From assembly GCF_024448985.1 (NCBI RefSeq), contig NZ_JAMOII010000023.1:1-56134 (forward strand): a stretch of DNA of 56,134 nt. Direction: 5' to 3'. Under the pieces are notes generated by a model. It searched no databases. It was given only the letters and a program-made list of their open reading frames with translations, and was not told where the DNA came from. Position numbers and translations under genes: made by a program. Of this stretch, positions 28,063 to 37,662 are shown piece after piece (the first letter of the stretch is position 1; every line of letters begins with the position of its first letter). Source of the stretch: Stutzerimonas stutzeri (GTDB taxonomy: Bacteria; Pseudomonadota; Gammaproteobacteria; Pseudomonadales; Pseudomonadaceae).

Positions 28063-29334
28063 TCAGTGCTCGTCCGCCGTAGCGGGCTGCGTGCCATGCA
28101 GTGAACGCACCAGCGGCCCAACCGTCAGGCCTTGAAAAAGGATTGAGACCAGCACGACGATGTAGGTGAGACTCAGCAGCAGATCACGCTCCTCTCCTTG
28201 CGGCAACGACAGCGCCAGTGCGACCGAGACGCCACCGCGCAGCCCGCCCCACGACAGGATGCGTATGGTACCTCGCGTAATCTGCCGGTCACTGATGCCA
28301 CGCAATTTTCGCAGCGTGACAATCATCGGCGCCACGGTCAGCACGCGTGACAGCAGCACCGCACCGCCTAGCAGCATCGCTGCCACCATGTGCAGCCAGC
28401 CGAACGGCAGGATCAGCAGCTCTAGACCAATGAGCGCGAACAGCAGCGCATTGAGGATTTCGTCGATCAGCTCCCAGAAACCGTCGACGTAACGCCGCGT
28501 GCTGTCGCTCATTGCCTTCTTGCGGCCCTGGTTACCGATGATCAGGCCGGCCACAGCCATCACGATAGGCGCCGACACGTGCAGATGGGTCGCCAGCGCC
28601 GAGCCGCCGAACACCAGCGCCAGGGTCAGCATCACCGATGGCTGATGCTCATCGACTTTGCTCAACAAATAGAACACGCCGAAGCCCAGCACGATACCGA
28701 GCACGATGCCGCCTACCGCCTCCTTGGCGAACAACAGGCCGAAGTCGGCAAGGCTCGGCGTCTGGCCAAGGCTCAAGACACCCAGCAGGATGCTGAACAG
28801 CACCACGGCAGTGCCATCGTTGAACAGCGATTCGCCAACGATGGTGGTTTGCAGCGGTTTCGGCGCGCCGCTGGTTTTGAGAATACCCATCGCCGCGATC
28901 GGGTCGGTCGGCGAAATTAGCGCACCGAACAACAGGCAATAGATGAAACCGATATGCCAGCCGAACAGTTCGAAAATATTGAATGCGAGCCAAGCTACCA
29001 CCAAGGTGGAAATCAGCACGCCACCAGTTGCCAAAATGCCGATGGGCCATTTGTAGCTGCGCAGGTCGTCAAGGTTGACGTGCAAGGCGCCGGCGAACAG
29101 CAGCGCGGGGAGGAACCAAGTCATCAACACCGTGGAAAAGTCGATGCGACTGACGATTTGCTGCATCTCGGTTTCGAGCACCGGGTATCCCAGCGCCGAG
29201 CACCCGAGCGCGATCATCGACAGCACCAACGCCGTCAGCATCACCCCAATCGTCGGCGGTAGCTTGATGAAGCGGTAGTTGATGTAGGTGAAGAAGGTGG
29301 TCAGCGCTAGGAACGCCGCCGCGAGGTCGAGCAT
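28063..29334 (-). CDS. Na+(K+)/H+ antiporter, CPA1 family
   Basis: 423-residue inner-membrane cation:proton antiporter with about 12 hydrophobic segments. Key motifs: ALISPTDPIAAMGILK and VGESLFNDGTAVVLF (acidic ion-binding core), and GGLRGGVSVALALSLP in the second half. It is of the NhaP/short type, without a large C-terminal cytoplasmic domain. The ATG at 29334 has GGAG upstream; an ATG four codons earlier (29346) is an alternative with no clear ribosome site. Confidence 0.92.
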   Translation of the reverse strand: MLDLAAAFLALTTFFTYINYRFIKLPPTIGVMLTALVLSMIALGCSALGYPVLETEMQQIVSRIDFSTVLMTWFLPALLFAGALHVNLDDLRSYKWPIGILATGGVLISTLVVAWLAFNIFELFGWHIGFIYCLLFGALISPTDPIAAMGILKTSGAPKPLQTTIVGESLFNDGTAVVLFSILLGVLSLGQTPSLADFGLLFAKEAVGGIVLGIVLGFGVFYLLSKVDEHQPSVMLTLALVFGGSALATHLHVSAPIVMAVAGLIIGNQGRKKAMSDSTRRYVDGFWELIDEILNALLFALIGLELLILPFGWLHMVAAMLLGGAVLLSRVLTVAPMIVTLRKLRGISDRQITRGTIRILSWGGLRGGVSVALALSLPQGEERDLLLSLTYIVVLVSILFQGLTVGPLVRSLHGTQPATADEH

Positions 29335-29395
29335 CGGGAACTCCATTCAGATCGTTAGCAGGCTATTTTATCGATTCGCCGCCTAGATGTTGCGA

Positions 29396-30184
29396 TCACT
29401 CGTCTGCGTCTTCCAAGGCAGGCTGCTTGACCTGCTGCATATCGTCGACGGCGCCGTAGCGCTTTTGGCAGCGTTCGCAATAAAAGCTGCGGCGTTTGCT
29501 GCGGCCTAGCGCTTTGGCCTTTACGAATGGAATCTTGCAGCGCGGGCAGGTGGTTTTGGTGTGGGCCAACCAGTGCTTCTTGAGTGTCCCTTCGCGTTTC
29601 CACTGGAGGAAATCGAAGCTGTAGGTCCGGACCTCTCGCGCCAACTCGCGCAACTTGGGCGCCGGCAGATCGCCAATCAGCGACAGCGGGTGAATGCGGG
29701 TACGAAACAGCACCTCGTTCTTGATGATATTGCCGGAGCCGGAAAACAGGGTTTGGTCCAGCAACGCATCGCAAGCCAGCAGCCGCGGTCGTACGCGCAG
29801 TTTCTTCAGCGCGGCGCGACTGTCCCAGGCGTCACTCATCACATCGGCCGTCCAGTCGTAAGCCTCATCCAACGGGCCTTCGATGAATTGCACCGAGCAG
29901 CCGTAGAAATTCAGCTCGCCGTTGGCAAAGCCCAGGCTCAGGCGCGGCGCGGACTCCTTGCGCTCGTTGATGCGATAGCTGCCGAACAGCAGCAGATGGA
30001 TGCGCAGCGATACGTCGTCCAGCTCGATCAGGAAGTGCTTGCCCCAACTGCGAAAGGAACGCACCGACTGACCGACCAACCGTGATTTGTCGAGTTTGCT
30101 ATTACCCTCCGCGCGCTCGATGGTCTTGCCCGTGAACGCGGCAACTTCTTCGCGAAGGATGACGATGGATGGACCTTCAGGCAT
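29396..30184 (-). CDS. Endonuclease VIII-like DNA glycosylase/AP lyase (Fpg/Nei family)
   Basis: Removes oxidised bases from DNA. 262 residues. The catalytic N-terminus is MPEGPSI (P2 nucleophile, E3 after the initiator Met), a conserved Lys lies in SWGKHFLIEL, the H2TH region contains LLDQTLFSGSGNIIKNE, and the C-terminal zinc finger is CPRC ... CERC (about 215-244). GNIIKNEVLF rather than the Fpg form places it in the Nei-like branch. Stands alone. Confidence 0.92.
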   Translation of the reverse strand: MPEGPSIVILREEVAAFTGKTIERAEGNSKLDKSRLVGQSVRSFRSWGKHFLIELDDVSLRIHLLLFGSYRINERKESAPRLSLGFANGELNFYGCSVQFIEGPLDEAYDWTADVMSDAWDSRAALKKLRVRPRLLACDALLDQTLFSGSGNIIKNEVLFRTRIHPLSLIGDLPAPKLRELAREVRTYSFDFLQWKREGTLKKHWLAHTKTTCPRCKIPFVKAKALGRSKRRSFYCERCQKRYGAVDDMQQVKQPALEDADE

Positions 30185-30383
30185 GGCGGCTTTACTTCGG
30201 TTCGTAGACAGGAATATCGACTGGGACCCGCCAAGAAGGTGCCGTTAGGCAACCAAGTCCTGTAGAAGCAGGATGCCAGGTGCTTGTAGGGCACCCGGCA
30301 CCTCGATGGTGAAGTTGATTGCCAGCAAGCTGGCGATCCAAGAGACGTCGGGCGCAACTGATGCGTCAGAAGAAACCTATCCG

Positions 30384-31265
30384 CTACCAATCAAGCTGCA
30401 GGCGACTCTCGAACCGGCGTAGCTCGCCTGTCAGCGGATCGCGGAACGCCAGCCCGCGCGCCAAGAGCTTGAGCGGCTTCGAATAGTCGTCCTGCTCACG
30501 CCGGCCGCGCTCGATCAATTCGGGATAAAAGGGATCGTTACAGATGCCGGCACCCAGCGTGGCCATCTGCAAACGCAATTGATGCTTACGACCCGTGACC
30601 GGATAGAGCGCATAACGCCAAAGCTCGCCACGACGATCGAGCACTTCGATGCGCGTCTCGCTGTTGGGCTCGCCCTCGCCGCGCTTCATCAGGAAGAACG
30701 GCTCGCCATCGATCATGTGCAACCGCTCTAAACGCGGAAATTCCAGTTCAGGCAGCGCCGGGCAGATCGCTTCATAACGCTTGTCGATACGTCGCTCCCG
30801 GAACAGTGCCTGATAACGCCCCCGACTCGCTGGATTGGTTGAAAACAGTACCAACCCGGCCGTCAGTCGATCGATGCGATGGATCGGCACCAGATCGGGA
30901 TTTCCCACACGCTTGCTCAGGCGCGCCAGCAGGGTTTCGTTGACGTATTCACCGGCCGGCATTACGGGCAAGAAGTGCGGCTTGTCGGCGACCAGCAGGT
31001 GATCGTCCTGATGCAGCACTTCTTCCTTGAAAGGGATCGGCTTCTCGTCCGGCACCTCACGGAAGTAATAAACCTTCAACCCGACCTGATACGGATGATC
31101 GAGCGCCAGTGGCTGCCCGTCCGCACCCAGGACGCGGCTACGGGCGAAACGATCAAGCCAGGTGGCCCGGTCGATCGTATGAAAATGCGCGCACAGACAG
31201 TCGAGCACAGTGGTCCAGTTACCTTGCGGGAGATGCAGGGTGCTGCGGGCGTTGGGAGCGGGCAT
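30384..31265 (-). CDS. RluA-family pseudouridine synthase
   Basis: 293 residues. The catalytic aspartate is in HRIDRLTAGLVLFS (motif II), with TGRKHQLRLQMA in the C-terminal part. The N-terminal region (about 15-70) may be a reduced RNA-binding domain. The ATG at 31265 starts PAPNARSTLHLPQGNW; the open frame runs 53 codons further but into the promoter region of the divergent DUF899 gene. The target RNA is not evident. The 199-base gap to the Nei-like gene shows nothing recognisable. Confidence 0.9.
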   Translation of the reverse strand: MPAPNARSTLHLPQGNWTTVLDCLCAHFHTIDRATWLDRFARSRVLGADGQPLALDHPYQVGLKVYYFREVPDEKPIPFKEEVLHQDDHLLVADKPHFLPVMPAGEYVNETLLARLSKRVGNPDLVPIHRIDRLTAGLVLFSTNPASRGRYQALFRERRIDKRYEAICPALPELEFPRLERLHMIDGEPFFLMKRGEGEPNSETRIEVLDRRGELWRYALYPVTGRKHQLRLQMATLGAGICNDPFYPELIERGRREQDDYSKPLKLLARGLAFRDPLTGELRRFESRLQLDW

Positions 31266-31438
31266 GGCGGCGATGCTGGAGGAAACGGCCGTCGATGATA
31301 CCCGACTGAACAGGCTGCGCCTCAGCGGCAACTTTTCTATTCGACTCGTGCCCGGTGTCGATTTGCGCGAGGGCCAATCGACCATCTCATGAACGCATCG
31401 GAATCCTCGATGCGCGCCGCGCAACCGGAGGCCTCACG

Positions 31439-32233
31439 ATGCAAAACCATCCGATCGTTTCCCGCCAGCAATGGCTGGCCGCCCATACCGAGCATCTTCT
31501 CAAGGAAAAGCAGGTGACCCGTCAACGCGACGCCCTCGCCGCCGCCCGTCGCGAGTTGCCCTGGACACTCGTGGATAAGGATTACCGGTTTCAGGACGCA
31601 CAGGGTCCGGTGCGGCTGGACGATCTGTTCGATGGACGCAGCCAACTGATCATCAAGCACTTCATGTTCGGCCACGACTGGCAGGAAGGCTGTGTGGGTT
31701 GCTCGTTCGAGATGGATCACCTGCAGGGCACCCTGGTGCACCTGGCCAATCACGACGTGAGTGTCGTCGCCGTGTCGCGCGCGCCCTTTGCGACCCTCGA
31801 CGCGTTTCGTCAGCGTATGGGATGGCCGGTCCGCTGGGTGTCGTCTGCCGGCAGTGATTTCAACCGCGACTTCCACGTCTCGTTCGATCCTGAAGACATT
31901 GTCGACGGAAAGGTATTCCACAACTTCACGTGGGAGCCGTTCGTCTGCGAGGAGCTATCGGGATTCAGCGTGTTCTATCGCGACGAAGATGGTCGCATCT
32001 TCCACACCTTTTCAGCGTACGGGCGCGGAGCGGAGGAGTTGCTGGGCAGCTATGTGCTGCTCGACATGACGCCCAATGGCCGCAACGAGAACGGCCCGCA
32101 GCACAATATGACTGATTGGGTTCGTCATCACGACCGCTACGGCAGCGGCGACACCGTCGATATCACCGGGCGTGCCAGACCAGGCGATGCCACCGCTTCT
32201 GCCGACTGTTGCCATCAGGCCGACCCTCAGTAA
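31439..32233 (+). CDS. DUF899 thioredoxin-like protein
   Basis: 264 residues with the DUF899 fold, a thioredoxin-like protein of unknown role. The family hallmark HDWQEGCVGCSFEMD gives a CxxC at C85-C88. It ends ADCCHQADPQ with another Cys pair. The start is ATG 31439 behind CCGGAGG, not the in-frame ATG 28 codons upstream. It is divergent from the RluA-like gene. Confidence 0.9.
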   Translation: MQNHPIVSRQQWLAAHTEHLLKEKQVTRQRDALAAARRELPWTLVDKDYRFQDAQGPVRLDDLFDGRSQLIIKHFMFGHDWQEGCVGCSFEMDHLQGTLVHLANHDVSVVAVSRAPFATLDAFRQRMGWPVRWVSSAGSDFNRDFHVSFDPEDIVDGKVFHNFTWEPFVCEELSGFSVFYRDEDGRIFHTFSAYGRGAEELLGSYVLLDMTPNGRNENGPQHNMTDWVRHHDRYGSGDTVDITGRARPGDATASADCCHQADPQ

Positions 32234-32246
32234 ATCAGCAACGTGG

Positions 32247-32321
32247 GTAGGGCGGTGCTCCGCTTTCAGTTCGCAAAAACGGCGCTTCGGAACGATACCG
32301 GTGGGCTGAAGCCCACCCTAC
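32247..32321. repeat. REPIN, GTAGGGTGGGC family
   Basis: Degenerate head GTAGGGCGGTGCTCCGCTTT and a clean inverted tail GGTGGGCTGAAGCCCACCCT plus AC. It lies between the DUF899 and PoxB-like genes. Confidence 0.75.
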
Positions 32322-32433
32322 GACGGGTAGCCGGCGAACCCTGCCGCGATCGCCCGGTCCAGACTAGAACACTCAGCACCGAGGTCCCGCTCCGGTTGCC
32401 TGAGCACTTCGAGTCCAGACAAGGCGAGCCCCC

Positions 32434-34227
32434 ATGGCAATGACAGTTGGCGACTACCTGATCGAACGTCTCTACCAATGGGGCGTTCGGCGCGTCTACG
32501 GCTATCCGGGCGATGGCATCAACGGCGTGTTCGGCGCGCTCAACCGCGCCAACGAAAAGATTCGCTTCATCCAGGCGCGGCACGAGGAAATGGCCGCCTT
32601 CATGGCCTCGGCTGACGCCAAGTTCGACGGCGGTCTCGGGGTTTGCATCGCCACGTCCGGCCCCGGCGCGACACACTTGCTGACCGGACTCTACGACGCG
32701 CGCATGGATCACATGCCGGTGTTGGCCATTACCGGTCAGCAGGCACGCACGGCAATGGGCGCGCACTACCAGCAGGAAATCGATCTGGCGTCGATGTTCA
32801 AGGATGTCGCTGGCGCATTCGTGCAGCAGGCCAGCGCACCCGCTCAAGTTCGGCATCTGATCGACCGGGCGATTCGCACAGCGGTAGGTCAGCGCACGGT
32901 CACTGCGATCATTCTGCCCAACGACCTGCAGGAAATGGAGTACAGCGAGCCGCCGCGCGCCCACGGCGCAGTGCATTCCGGTATCGGCTACACGCGGCCC
33001 AAAGTGGTGCCCTACGAGGCGGATCTGCAGCGAGCCGCCGAGGTGCTCAACGCCGGAGAAAAGGTGGCGATTCTCGTCGGTGCCGGCGCGCTGAATGCCA
33101 CCGATGAAGTCATCGCCGTAGCGGAAAAGCTCGGGGCCGGCGTTGCCAAGGCGCTGCTGGGCAAAGCGGCAGTGCCGGACGACCTGCCCTGGGTCACCGG
33201 CTCCATCGGCCTGCTTGGCACTGAGCCGAGCTACAAGCTGATGACTGAGTGCGACACCTTGCTGATGATCGGCTCGGGCTTTCCCTATTCCGAATTTCTA
33301 CCCGAAGAAGGCCAGGCGCGTGGCGTGCAGATCGACCTCAAGGCCGACATGCTCAGCACCCGCTACCCCATGGAGGTGAATTTGCAGGGCGATTCGGCGG
33401 AAACCCTGCGCGCACTGTTGCCGCTGTTACAGCAAAAGACCGAGCGCTCATGGCGAGGCGAGATCGAAAAATGGCGTGCCGACTGGGACGACACCCTGGA
33501 AAAACGCGCCTTGGTCACGGCCGACCCGATCAATCCGCAGCGAGTGGCGTTCGAGCTTTCGCCGCGCCTGCCGGACGCGGCCATCGTCACCAGCGACTCG
33601 GGCTCCTGTGCCAACTGGTATGCCCGTGATATCAAGCTGCGGCGCGGCATGATGGGTTCGTTATCCGGCGGGCTGGCGTCAATGGGCGCGGCGGTGCCCT
33701 ACGCCATCGCGGCCAAGTTCTGTCATCCGGAACGCTCGGTGATCGCCATGGTAGGCGACGGTGCGATGCAGATGAACAACATGGCCGAGTTGATCACCGT
33801 CGCCAAATACTGGAAGGAATGGCGGAACCCGCAATGGATCTGCTGTGTGTTCAACAACGAAGACCTGAACCAGGTGACCTGGGAACAGCGCGCGATGGAA
33901 GGCGACCCGAAGTTCGAAGCTTCGCAGAACATCCCCAACGTGCCCTATCACCGCTTCGCCGAATCCATTGGCCTGAGGGGCATCTACGTCGACCGCGAAG
34001 ACCAGGTCGCCGCCGCCTGGGATGAAGCCTTCGCCGCTGATAGGCCGGTGCTGATCGAGTTCAAGACCGACCCCGACGTGCCGCCGCTACCTCCGCACAT
34101 CAAGCTGGAGCAGGCGAAGAAGTTCGCCACTACGCTGCTGCGCGGCGACCCGAACCAGGGCGGCATCATCAAGCAGTCGGTCAAACAGGTACTCAGCAAG
34201 GTAATGCCAAAGCAAGATAAGGACTGA
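32434..34227 (+). CDS. Thiamine-diphosphate enzyme, PoxB (pyruvate oxidase)-like
   Basis: 597-residue three-domain ThDP/FAD family protein. The cofactor-activating Glu is in QARHEEMAAF (about E51), and the ThDP/Mg motif runs from GDGAMQMNN (about 441) to VFNNEDLN. The middle FAD-type domain and the C-terminal IKLEQAK string resemble E. coli PoxB, which makes acetate and CO2 from pyruvate with quinone as acceptor. The C-terminus (GDPNQGGIIKQSVKQVLSKV...) does not resemble PoxB's lipid-binding tail, so membrane activation is doubtful. Related enzymes use other 2-keto acids, so the substrate stays open. ATG 32434 is used; a second ATG lies two codons on. Confidence 0.85.
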   Translation: MAMTVGDYLIERLYQWGVRRVYGYPGDGINGVFGALNRANEKIRFIQARHEEMAAFMASADAKFDGGLGVCIATSGPGATHLLTGLYDARMDHMPVLAITGQQARTAMGAHYQQEIDLASMFKDVAGAFVQQASAPAQVRHLIDRAIRTAVGQRTVTAIILPNDLQEMEYSEPPRAHGAVHSGIGYTRPKVVPYEADLQRAAEVLNAGEKVAILVGAGALNATDEVIAVAEKLGAGVAKALLGKAAVPDDLPWVTGSIGLLGTEPSYKLMTECDTLLMIGSGFPYSEFLPEEGQARGVQIDLKADMLSTRYPMEVNLQGDSAETLRALLPLLQQKTERSWRGEIEKWRADWDDTLEKRALVTADPINPQRVAFELSPRLPDAAIVTSDSGSCANWYARDIKLRRGMMGSLSGGLASMGAAVPYAIAAKFCHPERSVIAMVGDGAMQMNNMAELITVAKYWKEWRNPQWICCVFNNEDLNQVTWEQRAMEGDPKFEASQNIPNVPYHRFAESIGLRGIYVDREDQVAAAWDEAFAADRPVLIEFKTDPDVPPLPPHIKLEQAKKFATTLLRGDPNQGGIIKQSVKQVLSKVMPKQDKD

Positions 34228-34325
34228 GCCTGCGCCGCAAGCCGCACCCCTGCGCTGCGATCAGTCTTGCAAGCTTCGGCTTACCGTTCGGCAGGTAAGG
34301 CTCAAGAGAACGTCGTCCTAGCCGA

Positions 34326-34381
34326 AAGCCCCCTGTTCACTGCCGTCTCATTGCGGCAGACCACATAGGTTCAAGGGGCTT
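34326..34381 (+). promoter_or_regulatory. Leader hairpin that pairs the chemoreceptor ribosome site
   Basis: AAGCCCC (34326-34332) pairs with GGGGCTT (34375-34381), two bases before the ATG at 34384. Inside, CTGCCG (34340-34345) pairs with CGGCAG (34354-34359). The only Shine-Dalgarno-like stretch, AAGGGG (34373-34378), lies mostly within the outer stem. This could limit translation or form a thermosensor; no test of function is possible here. Confidence 0.45.
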
Positions 34382-34383
34382 GC

Positions 34384-36000
34384 ATGACCATCAAACTTCG
34401 CCTGATCGCACTAGTGTCGATCGCCTTGCTGTCACTGTTCGCCGTAGGCGCGCTGGGGCTGATCCAGCTGCGAACGCTCGACGAATCAGTCGCGCACATC
34501 ACTCGCCATGAAGTACCGCGCCTGGTGGATGCGAAAACCTTTGCCGGTCGCTACCAGGAACTGCGCGGCATCATTTTCCGCCACATTGCCGATCCCGATT
34601 CCGCGCGCAAGCGAATGCTCGACGAGCAGCTACAAAGCAAGGGGCGTGAGCTGGACGAGGATCTGGCTCGGGCTATCGCCGACGCCCGCTCGGAGGAGGC
34701 CAAACGCGCACTGGAAGAATTCCGCAAGACGGTCAACGCCTACCTGATCGTCGGCGAGACGGCGCTGGCCCGCTCGCGGCAGAACCAGACCGAAGCCGCG
34801 ATGGAACTGGCCTCCAGCCCGTTCATCGAGGATGCCGCCATTCTAACCGGGCAATTGGCGGATCAGCTGTCCGACGATGCCACGACCGCCCTGAACAACA
34901 CGCAGCAAGCGTCCGCCGAGGCCTATCGCACATCTTTCCGACTTCTGCTGGGCATCGTACTGGCGGCGCTGGTGGTGATGATGGGCTTCGGTCTTACCCT
35001 GGGCCGCTCGATCATGTCGCCCTTGCAGGCGATGCGACGGACTGTCATGACCATCGGCGAAACGCTCGACCTCACCCGTCGTGTCGGATCCCGTTCGAAC
35101 GATGAGATCGGCCAGACCGTACAGGCCTTCGACACCATGATCGAAGCCCTGCAGCGCAGCTTCAATGATCTGGCCAGGAACGCCGAGGATGTTGGCCGTG
35201 CCGCCGGCGTGCTACGGGTCAACGCCAACGAATTCTCGGGCAGCTCCGTCGCCCAGGCCGACGCGGCAACGCAGATGGCCGCCGGCGTCGAGGAAATGAC
35301 CGTCAGCATCGACCACGTGGCCGAGCGCGCAGAGGACGCCGCCAAGCTCTCGACCGAGGCGGGCAACCGTGCCGCCGAAGGCGTCGCGGTAGTACAAAGC
35401 ACCATCGACGACCTGGGCATGATTGCCGAAGAAGTGAACGGCACCGCCGAGAGCGTGCACAACCTGCAGCAAGAAACTACGCGCATCTCCACCGTCACCG
35501 GGGTGATCGGCGATGTTGCCGCGCAGACCAACCTGCTGGCGCTCAACGCGGCGATCGAAGCCGCGCGCGCCGGGGAGCAGGGCCGCGGCTTCGCCGTGGT
35601 AGCCGATGAAGTACGCAAATTGGCAGCCCGCACCGCCGAATCCGCCGCAGAGATCACCGGTATCGTCGCTGCCATCGAACAAGGCGCTAACGATGTGGTG
35701 AAGCGCATGCAGCAGGCCGTACATACGGTCCAGCAGAGCGCCAGCCGGGCGGAGGAAACCGGCGTTGCGGTACAGGCGATCCGTACCGCCTCGAATCAAA
35801 CCGTGGAGCTGGCAGCCGAGATTTCATACGCCATTCGCGAACAAAGCGCAGCCAGCAACCTGATCGCCGTACAGGTGGAAAAGATCGCCTCGATGAGCGA
35901 GACCAACACGGGCACCGCCAACCAGACCTCCAGCCAGGCCGATGACCTGCACGGACTGGCTGAGCGAATGCTGACCGACATTTCCCGTTACCGTTACTGA
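34384..36000 (+). CDS. Methyl-accepting chemotaxis protein, four-helix-bundle type
   Basis: 538 residues: TM1 (about 7-29), periplasmic 4HB_MCP-type helical domain (about 30-187), TM2 (about 188-210), HAMP (about 211-265) and a signalling domain with the conserved tip [21 protein letters not shown]. The C-terminus (ISRYRY) has no CheR-tethering pentapeptide. Only 14 bases separate it from the MalE-like binding protein gene, so the two are very likely one transcript. A receptor of this kind could read the loaded binding protein, as Tar reads maltose-binding protein in E. coli. That link is an inference from gene order. Confidence 0.92.
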   Translation: MTIKLRLIALVSIALLSLFAVGALGLIQLRTLDESVAHITRHEVPRLVDAKTFAGRYQELRGIIFRHIADPDSARKRMLDEQLQSKGRELDEDLARAIADARSEEAKRALEEFRKTVNAYLIVGETALARSRQNQTEAAMELASSPFIEDAAILTGQLADQLSDDATTALNNTQQASAEAYRTSFRLLLGIVLAALVVMMGFGLTLGRSIMSPLQAMRRTVMTIGETLDLTRRVGSRSNDEIGQTVQAFDTMIEALQRSFNDLARNAEDVGRAAGVLRVNANEFSGSSVAQADAATQMAAGVEEMTVSIDHVAERAEDAAKLSTEAGNRAAEGVAVVQSTIDDLGMIAEEVNGTAESVHNLQQETTRISTVTGVIGDVAAQTNLLALNAAIEAARAGEQGRGFAVVADEVRKLAARTAESAAEITGIVAAIEQGANDVVKRMQQAVHTVQQSASRAEETGVAVQAIRTASNQTVELAAEISYAIREQSAASNLIAVQVEKIASMSETNTGTANQTSSQADDLHGLAERMLTDISRYRY

Positions 36001-36014
36001 GGCAGGGGCCGACC

Positions 36015-37283
36015 ATGCATTTGAAATCAATCACAGTCCTGTTGCCGCTGTTGCTCGTCTGCCTGAACGCCTCGGCGGCCGAGCCAGGCAAGCTCCTCAT
36101 CTGGATCAACGCTGACAAAGGCCACGGCGGTCTGCAACAGGTCGCGAACCGTTTCACCGAGGCGACCGGTATCCCGGCTAAGGTGGAGCACCCTGATGAT
36201 CTCGCAAAGAAATTCGAAGAGGCCGCCCATAACGGCAGCGGACCGGACATCATCCTCTGGCCGCAGGACCGTCTCGGCGACTTCATCGCCAAGGGTCTGG
36301 TCGTCCCTGTCGAGCCGCCACAGGCGCTGCGCGAAGCGCTGGTTTCCGTAGGCTGGGATGCCTTTACGGTTAGCGGACGGACCTGGGGTTATCCGGTCGG
36401 CGCCGAAGCCATCATGTTGCTCTACAACAAGGCGCTGATACCCGCCCCGCCGTCCTCATTCGAAGAAATCGAGGCGCTGGATAGCGAGCTCGGCAAGCGC
36501 GGCATCGATGCCATCGGCTGGGATTACACCAATGCCTACTTCAGCTGGCCGCTCTTGGCGGCCAATGGCGGCTATGTGTTCAAGCGCCAGCCCGACGGCA
36601 GCTACGACACGGGGGACATCGGCATCGATAACGCGGGCGCTGTGGCGGGTGGTCGCCTGTTGCGCCGCTTCATCGACAGCGGCGTACTGCCGCAGGGTGG
36701 AATGCCCGGTGACGCCGCGCAGCAGGCGATGCACGCCGGCAAACAGGCCATGTGGATAACCGGGGCCTGGTCATGGGAAGGATTGCGCCGGGCCGGTGTG
36801 GACTTCGGTGTGGCGCCGTTGCCGACCATCGAGGGGCAGCCTGCTCGCCCCTTCGTCGGCGTCATGGGCGCGATGATCGCTGCGCAGAGCCCAAACGGCG
36901 CAACAGCCAAGCAATTCATCGAAGGCTATCTGCTGGACAGCGAAGGGCTGCGCACGGTGAACGCCGACAAACCCATCGGCGTACCGCTGAACAAGCGGTT
37001 GTTCTGGGATATGGTCACGGATGAGCACCTTCGGATATCGATGGATGGCGTCACCTTCGGACGTCCGATGCCTTCAGCACCGCAAATGAGTCTGTTCTGG
37101 GAAGCCGCCAACGCCGCGCTGCTGGATATCGCACAAGGCGCCGATGAAGCCACAGCGCTAGGTAATGCGGCACGGCAGATGCGGGGTGTAGAAATCTTGG
37201 CCGAGCCCTCCACTTCGTCGGTCATGGAGCCTGACGAAGCGGTTTCCGAAGACGCGCCGGATACTGATGAGGAGGCGCTGTAA
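36015..37283 (+). CDS. MalE-like periplasmic solute-binding protein
   Basis: 422 residues with a signal peptide (about 1-21, ending ASA before AEP). The mature start KLLIWINADKGHGGLQQV and the following VEHPDDLAKKF...GPDIILWPQDRLG closely follow the maltose/maltodextrin-binding protein pattern. It ends in an unusual acidic tail (about the last 25 residues, rich in Asp and Glu) beyond the normal end of the fold. No malF, malG or malK is nearby; instead it directly follows a chemoreceptor gene. It may therefore act mainly in chemotaxis, or serve a permease encoded elsewhere. The sugar specificity is not certain. Confidence 0.88.
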   Translation: MHLKSITVLLPLLLVCLNASAAEPGKLLIWINADKGHGGLQQVANRFTEATGIPAKVEHPDDLAKKFEEAAHNGSGPDIILWPQDRLGDFIAKGLVVPVEPPQALREALVSVGWDAFTVSGRTWGYPVGAEAIMLLYNKALIPAPPSSFEEIEALDSELGKRGIDAIGWDYTNAYFSWPLLAANGGYVFKRQPDGSYDTGDIGIDNAGAVAGGRLLRRFIDSGVLPQGGMPGDAAQQAMHAGKQAMWITGAWSWEGLRRAGVDFGVAPLPTIEGQPARPFVGVMGAMIAAQSPNGATAKQFIEGYLLDSEGLRTVNADKPIGVPLNKRLFWDMVTDEHLRISMDGVTFGRPMPSAPQMSLFWEAANAALLDIAQGADEATALGNAARQMRGVEILAEPSTSSVMEPDEAVSEDAPDTDEEAL

Positions 37284-37313
37284 CCCGACCGCTTGCGATC
37301 TTATGGATAAATC

Positions 37314-37341
37314 GGCCCGCCTCCAGTCGCTGTGGCGGGCC
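37314..37341. terminator. Hairpin between convergent genes, possible bidirectional terminator
   Basis: An 8-bp stem GGCCCGCC/GGCGGGCC with a 12-base loop between the MalE-like gene and the first PepSY gene. On the minus strand it is followed by GATTTATCC; there is no T-run on the plus strand. Confidence 0.5.
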
Positions 37342-37348
37342 GCTGCGA

Positions 37349-37615
37349 TCAGTCTTCCTTGTCGTGGGTGATTTCCCCGGTCCTGCCGTCCATCTTGAAC
37401 TCCCAGGTCTTGCCATCGGCCTTGGTGCCTTCGCCTTCCCAGGAATTGTCATCCGCATCGATCGAATGAAGCGTGGTATAGCCGGCGGCCTTGGCTTTTT
37501 CCACGGCCTGTTCGAGCGTGATCCAATCAGCGCCCGGCTTGTCCGCCAGGGCGATTCCGCTGGCGCCTCCGAGAATGGCGATGGCAAGAGCTGCGGTCAG
37601 TTTCTTGTGATACAT
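37349..37615 (-). CDS. Small exported PepSY-domain protein (1)
   Basis: 88 residues: a signal peptide (about 1-24, ending ALA before DKPG) and a single PepSY domain (WITLEQAVEKAKAAGY ... WEFKMDGRTGEITHDKED). Stand-alone PepSY proteins are periplasmic and often accompany two-component systems that respond to cations; their biochemical role is not settled. It faces away from the two-component operon but shares the block with two more PepSY proteins and a CusF-like protein. Confidence 0.88.
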   Translation of the reverse strand: MYHKKLTAALAIAILGGASGIALADKPGADWITLEQAVEKAKAAGYTTLHSIDADDNSWEGEGTKADGKTWEFKMDGRTGEITHDKED

Positions 37616-37662
37616 GAGCGTGATCCTCGCGATGATTCATCGATGCGAGCCGCAACCAAACT

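Noticed and set aside
36015-37283. Complete maltose ABC transporter operon
   Set aside because: Only the binding protein is present; both neighbours are complete genes of other families.
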